Shown here one piece after another: positions 62,027 to 64,000 of a stretch of 64,000 bases of DNA. The translations under genes and the position numbers were made by a program. The notes under the pieces are model-generated. The model saw nothing but the letters and a program-made list of their open reading frames with translations, had not been told where the DNA came from and searched no databases. Each line of letters starts with the position of its first letter. The first letter of the stretch is position 1. The stretch is from VMCP01 sp964592635 (GTDB taxonomy: Bacteria; Bacteroidota; Bacteroidia; NS11-12g; UBA955). The stretch lies in assembly GCA_964592635.1 (NCBI GenBank), contig CAZQFZ010000001.1:11719-75718 (forward strand), given 5' to 3'.

Positions 62027-62713
62027 ATGAATTTCAAAGTAATACGTTTCAAGTTAGCGGTTTGGCTCATAATGGGTTGTTCATTTTTAAATTTGAACGG
62101 CCAATGGGCGGGGTCCTCAAGTCATGCAGGAACCACCAAGATAAGCCAGCCAACCCAAAGAGGGAACACTACTGCCGAGCCAAATGGTTATTTAGGTATT
62201 GGATTTGGTGGTTATACGAAAGCGTTGGTCGATGCTGCGCGTTATGTGAATGCACCTGGATATAGTTCTTTTAATTATATCACAACCGCAAGCTATGGAG
62301 AAAACACCGGTATTGGCTATTGCCTTGGTGGATTGTGGCCAACTAACACCAAAAATTTAACGGTGGGTATTGAAATTGGTGGTGGTTATCATTCACAAGA
62401 TGTTAATTATCAGTATTATGACTATTACGATCAGGCAGTTTATTCACGAACCGGTTCTCTTAGTTCGGTTCATTTTGGAGCCGGAATTCCCATTCGTTAT
62501 AACTTCGTGAATACCGATGAATTTAAAATGTATATCCAAGGTGTGCTTGGATTGGGTTTCATTGATGTGAGTGATGATCAAGCAAATTCATTGATTGATG
62601 GACCTAACTCTATATTTTATGGTGGAGGTAGCTTGGGACTTCAACTATCGGTTTTTTACGTAGAAGTTGGAGCAAACTCCAGTGGATATTTGAGATGTGG
62701 TTTGGCTTGGTAA
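62027..62713 (+). CDS. Outer membrane beta-barrel protein, paralog 2 (QWAGSSS type)
   Basis: A 228-residue protein with a signal peptide ending LNLNGQ and a mature start WAGSSSHAG, the same as in the gene at 60000. Conserved blocks with the paralog include GYLGIGFGGYTKALVD, LTVGIEIGGGYH, VHFGAGIPIRYNF, KMYIQGVLGLGF, IFYGGGSLGLQLSVFYVE and the end GANSSGYLRCGLAW. It ends with Trp, as expected for a BAM-inserted barrel. It lies 58 nt after the TolB-like gene. Confidence 0.8.
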   Translation: MNFKVIRFKLAVWLIMGCSFLNLNGQWAGSSSHAGTTKISQPTQRGNTTAEPNGYLGIGFGGYTKALVDAARYVNAPGYSSFNYITTASYGENTGIGYCLGGLWPTNTKNLTVGIEIGGGYHSQDVNYQYYDYYDQAVYSRTGSLSSVHFGAGIPIRYNFVNTDEFKMYIQGVLGLGFIDVSDDQANSLIDGPNSIFYGGGSLGLQLSVFYVEVGANSSGYLRCGLAW

Positions 62714-62813
62714 TTCATCGTCAAGCCAATCCACATTTAACTAAACTTATTCTAATATTTTCAATTTTCTTTTGCGCTTTTTTACTTAACTTATCTCATG
62801 TAGTAAAGCGATT

Positions 62814-63443
62814 ATGGTAAAACTTATTATTTGCGACGATCACCAAGTGGTATTGGCTGGACTTGAACGTATTTTTTCAAGTTTGGAAGGCGTGGATGTT
62901 ATACAATCTTTTCAGAACCCCCAATCACTAATTGATTATCTAAATAATTCAACCACATTAAAGCCAAACGTAGTTCTGATTGATGCTCAACTCGGAAACA
63001 ATGCCAATGGAATTGAAATGCCAAAAAATTATCATGGTAAAGAAAAAATTCGCTGGATCTTGTTGTCGTCTTTCGTTGACAAATACCTCATGTATCAATC
63101 TCGTTTGAATGGATTTTCGGCCTGTATTTCTAAAGAAGCACCGGCTAGTTTTATCATTTCTAATGTACTAGGCGAAAAAGATGGCTTTGTAATTTATCCT
63201 CCAATTCCCGATTTTCTTCCGGATCAGGTGGACCATATACATGCTGCAATTTCAACGTTAACAAAAAGAGAAAGAGAAATAATAAAATCCGTTTCAAGTG
63301 GTAAGCCTTCTAAGGTTTTAGCTGAAGAGTTACATATCAGTGTTTTTACACTCGAAACACATAAAAAGAATATTTTTCGTAAATTCGAAATCAAAAGTAT
63401 TCCAGAACTAATGAAAATAGTAATGGATTACAAGTTGGGTTAG
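62814..63443 (+). CDS. LuxR/NarL-family response regulator
   Basis: A 209-residue DNA-binding regulator. The receiver domain (1-125) has the acidic pair D8/D9, phosphoacceptor D57 in VVLIDAQLG and the conserved Lys in ACISKEAP (K107). The LuxR-type helix-turn-helix (about 147-205) reads LTKREREIIKSVSSGKP, LAEELHISVFTLETHKKNIFRKF. It is followed after 10 nt by a gene that looks like a membrane sensor, its probable kinase. Targets may include the barrel/lipoprotein genes just upstream. Confidence 0.95.
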   Translation: MVKLIICDDHQVVLAGLERIFSSLEGVDVIQSFQNPQSLIDYLNNSTTLKPNVVLIDAQLGNNANGIEMPKNYHGKEKIRWILLSSFVDKYLMYQSRLNGFSACISKEAPASFIISNVLGEKDGFVIYPPIPDFLPDQVDHIHAAISTLTKREREIIKSVSSGKPSKVLAEELHISVFTLETHKKNIFRKFEIKSIPELMKIVMDYKLG

Positions 63444-63453
63444 CCATAAAATT

Positions 63454-64000
63454 ATGTTGAAACGCCTCATAGTATTGATATTTTTTCATTTGTTGAGGTT
63501 GTCGTTATTCGGTGGAATATCCATTTTACCCGTGGAGTATTCTCATTTAAAAATTGATCCAAATCAATGCAGTTGGAGCTTCGCTAATATCAAACAATAT
63601 CAGCAATTGCATTATATCGTTCCTTCAATTAATGAAAATACCGTAATTGAGTTGGAGCGCTTTACTGAATCAGACACTTTAGAAATTATTGATGCGAAAG
63701 GCGCGAAAGTGGATTTTCAACTCCTTCGTTTCAGTAAAGACAAATGGATTATTTCATCTATCTATGGGTCAGATCAGTTTGCAGGTTCGGATTGTATAAT
63801 CACCATAAAAAACGGTGCTAATTTTTCTGATTTCCCATTTAACAGAAGATTTATTCGAATATTAAGTATTAATGAACTCTTAGAGAAAGAACAGTATCAA
63901 TTGTTTTTTAGGGGATGGATGGTTGGTTCTACTTTCTTGCTACTTTCAATTGCCTTTATTTTTGCCAAACGACTCAAGAATGATTTGTTGCTCAGATTTA
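63454..64000 (+). CDS. N-terminal part of a membrane sensor (probable 7TM-DISM histidine kinase), cut by the window edge
   Basis: An open frame from the ATG at 63454 to the end of the window (182 codons, no stop). It has a signal peptide (MLKRLIVLIFFHLLRLSLFG), an exported domain of about 130 residues and then a transmembrane helix (GWMVGSTFLLLSIAFIFAK) followed by positive residues. This is the layout of 7TMR-DISM sensors: an extracellular jellyroll followed by a bundle of helices. Its place directly after a LuxR-type response regulator supports a histidine kinase, but the kinase domain is outside the window. Confidence 0.6.
   Translation, partial: MLKRLIVLIFFHLLRLSLFGGISILPVEYSHLKIDPNQCSWSFANIKQYQQLHYIVPSINENTVIELERFTESDTLEIIDAKGAKVDFQLLRFSKDKWIISSIYGSDQFAGSDCIITIKNGANFSDFPFNRRFIRILSINELLEKEQYQLFFRGWMVGSTFLLLSIAFIFAKRLKNDLLLRF

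Noticed and set aside
1..64000. tRNA, rRNA, tmRNA or prophage genes
   Set aside because: No cloverleaf-like CCA-ended sequence, rRNA segment, integrase or phage structural gene was recognised by eye; a tRNAscan or Infernal run would be needed to exclude small RNAs.

Overview
The window is chromosomal DNA from a member of the Bacteroidota. The evidence is type IX secretion (T9SS) cargo with both kinds of C-terminal sorting domain, a PorP/SprF barrel, a SusC/SusD pair, a fused SecDF, the ftsX-DUF3098-uppP trio, atpD-atpC standing apart from the other ATP synthase genes, promoters of the TAnnTTTG type and almost no Shine-Dalgarno sequences. The short (738-residue) PurL fits Sphingobacteriia, Chitinophagia or Cytophagia better than Flavobacteriia, but I cannot place it further. 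I see no phage, intact insertion sequence, CRISPR array, tRNA or rRNA.

Layout. 165-8238 (+): TonB-type barrel, an SSB-like DUF3127 protein, a giant T9SS cargo protein and its PorP/SprF partner. 8265-10994 (-): DUF4159 protein, UppP, DUF3098 protein, FtsX. 11105-25058 (+): PolB-type exonuclease, a second T9SS cargo protein, PurL, FAD oxidoreductase, PolX, glycosyltransferase, SecDF, LysA. 25356-35248 (-): a SusC/SusD-type uptake cluster with two accessory secreted proteins, a sulfatase-modifying-factor-like protein and LptD. 35302-41612 (+): cell-wall amidase, a 1349-residue T9SS surface protein and an MlaD-type lipid-transport protein. 41876-45390 (-): lycopene-cyclase-like protein with an ECF sigma factor, then AtpC/AtpD. 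45970-47835 (+): YidC. 47857-51901 (-): DprA, LepA, phosphopantetheinyl transferase. 51900-54397 (+): WD40 protein, barrel protein, Dcd. 54394-58721 (-): YkgJ-type protein, pseudouridine synthase, DnaQ-type exonuclease, TrmD, RimM, S16. 58994-64000 (+): two lipoproteins, two paralogous barrels, a LuxR-type response regulator and the start of its likely sensor kinase, cut by the window edge.

Much of the content is cell-envelope biogenesis: secretion and membrane insertion (SecDF, YidC), outer-membrane and lipid transport (LptD, MlaD), peptidoglycan work (UppP, FtsX, amidase), T9SS surface proteins and nutrient uptake. The rest is housekeeping.

Two patterns cut across the genes. First, eleven genes carry a TAnnTTTG promoter element only 3-10 nt before the start codon, which implies leaderless or almost leaderless mRNAs and corrects several start sites (purL, dcd, lepA, yidC). 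Second, five unrelated families of short tandem or direct repeats sit in gaps between genes (46, 27, 73, 34 and 50 bp periods). One of them continues open and in frame after the lysA stop codon. The most system-like group is the 58994-64000 cassette, where two barrels sharing a QWAGSSS mature N-terminus flank a TolB-like lipoprotein upstream of a two-component system.
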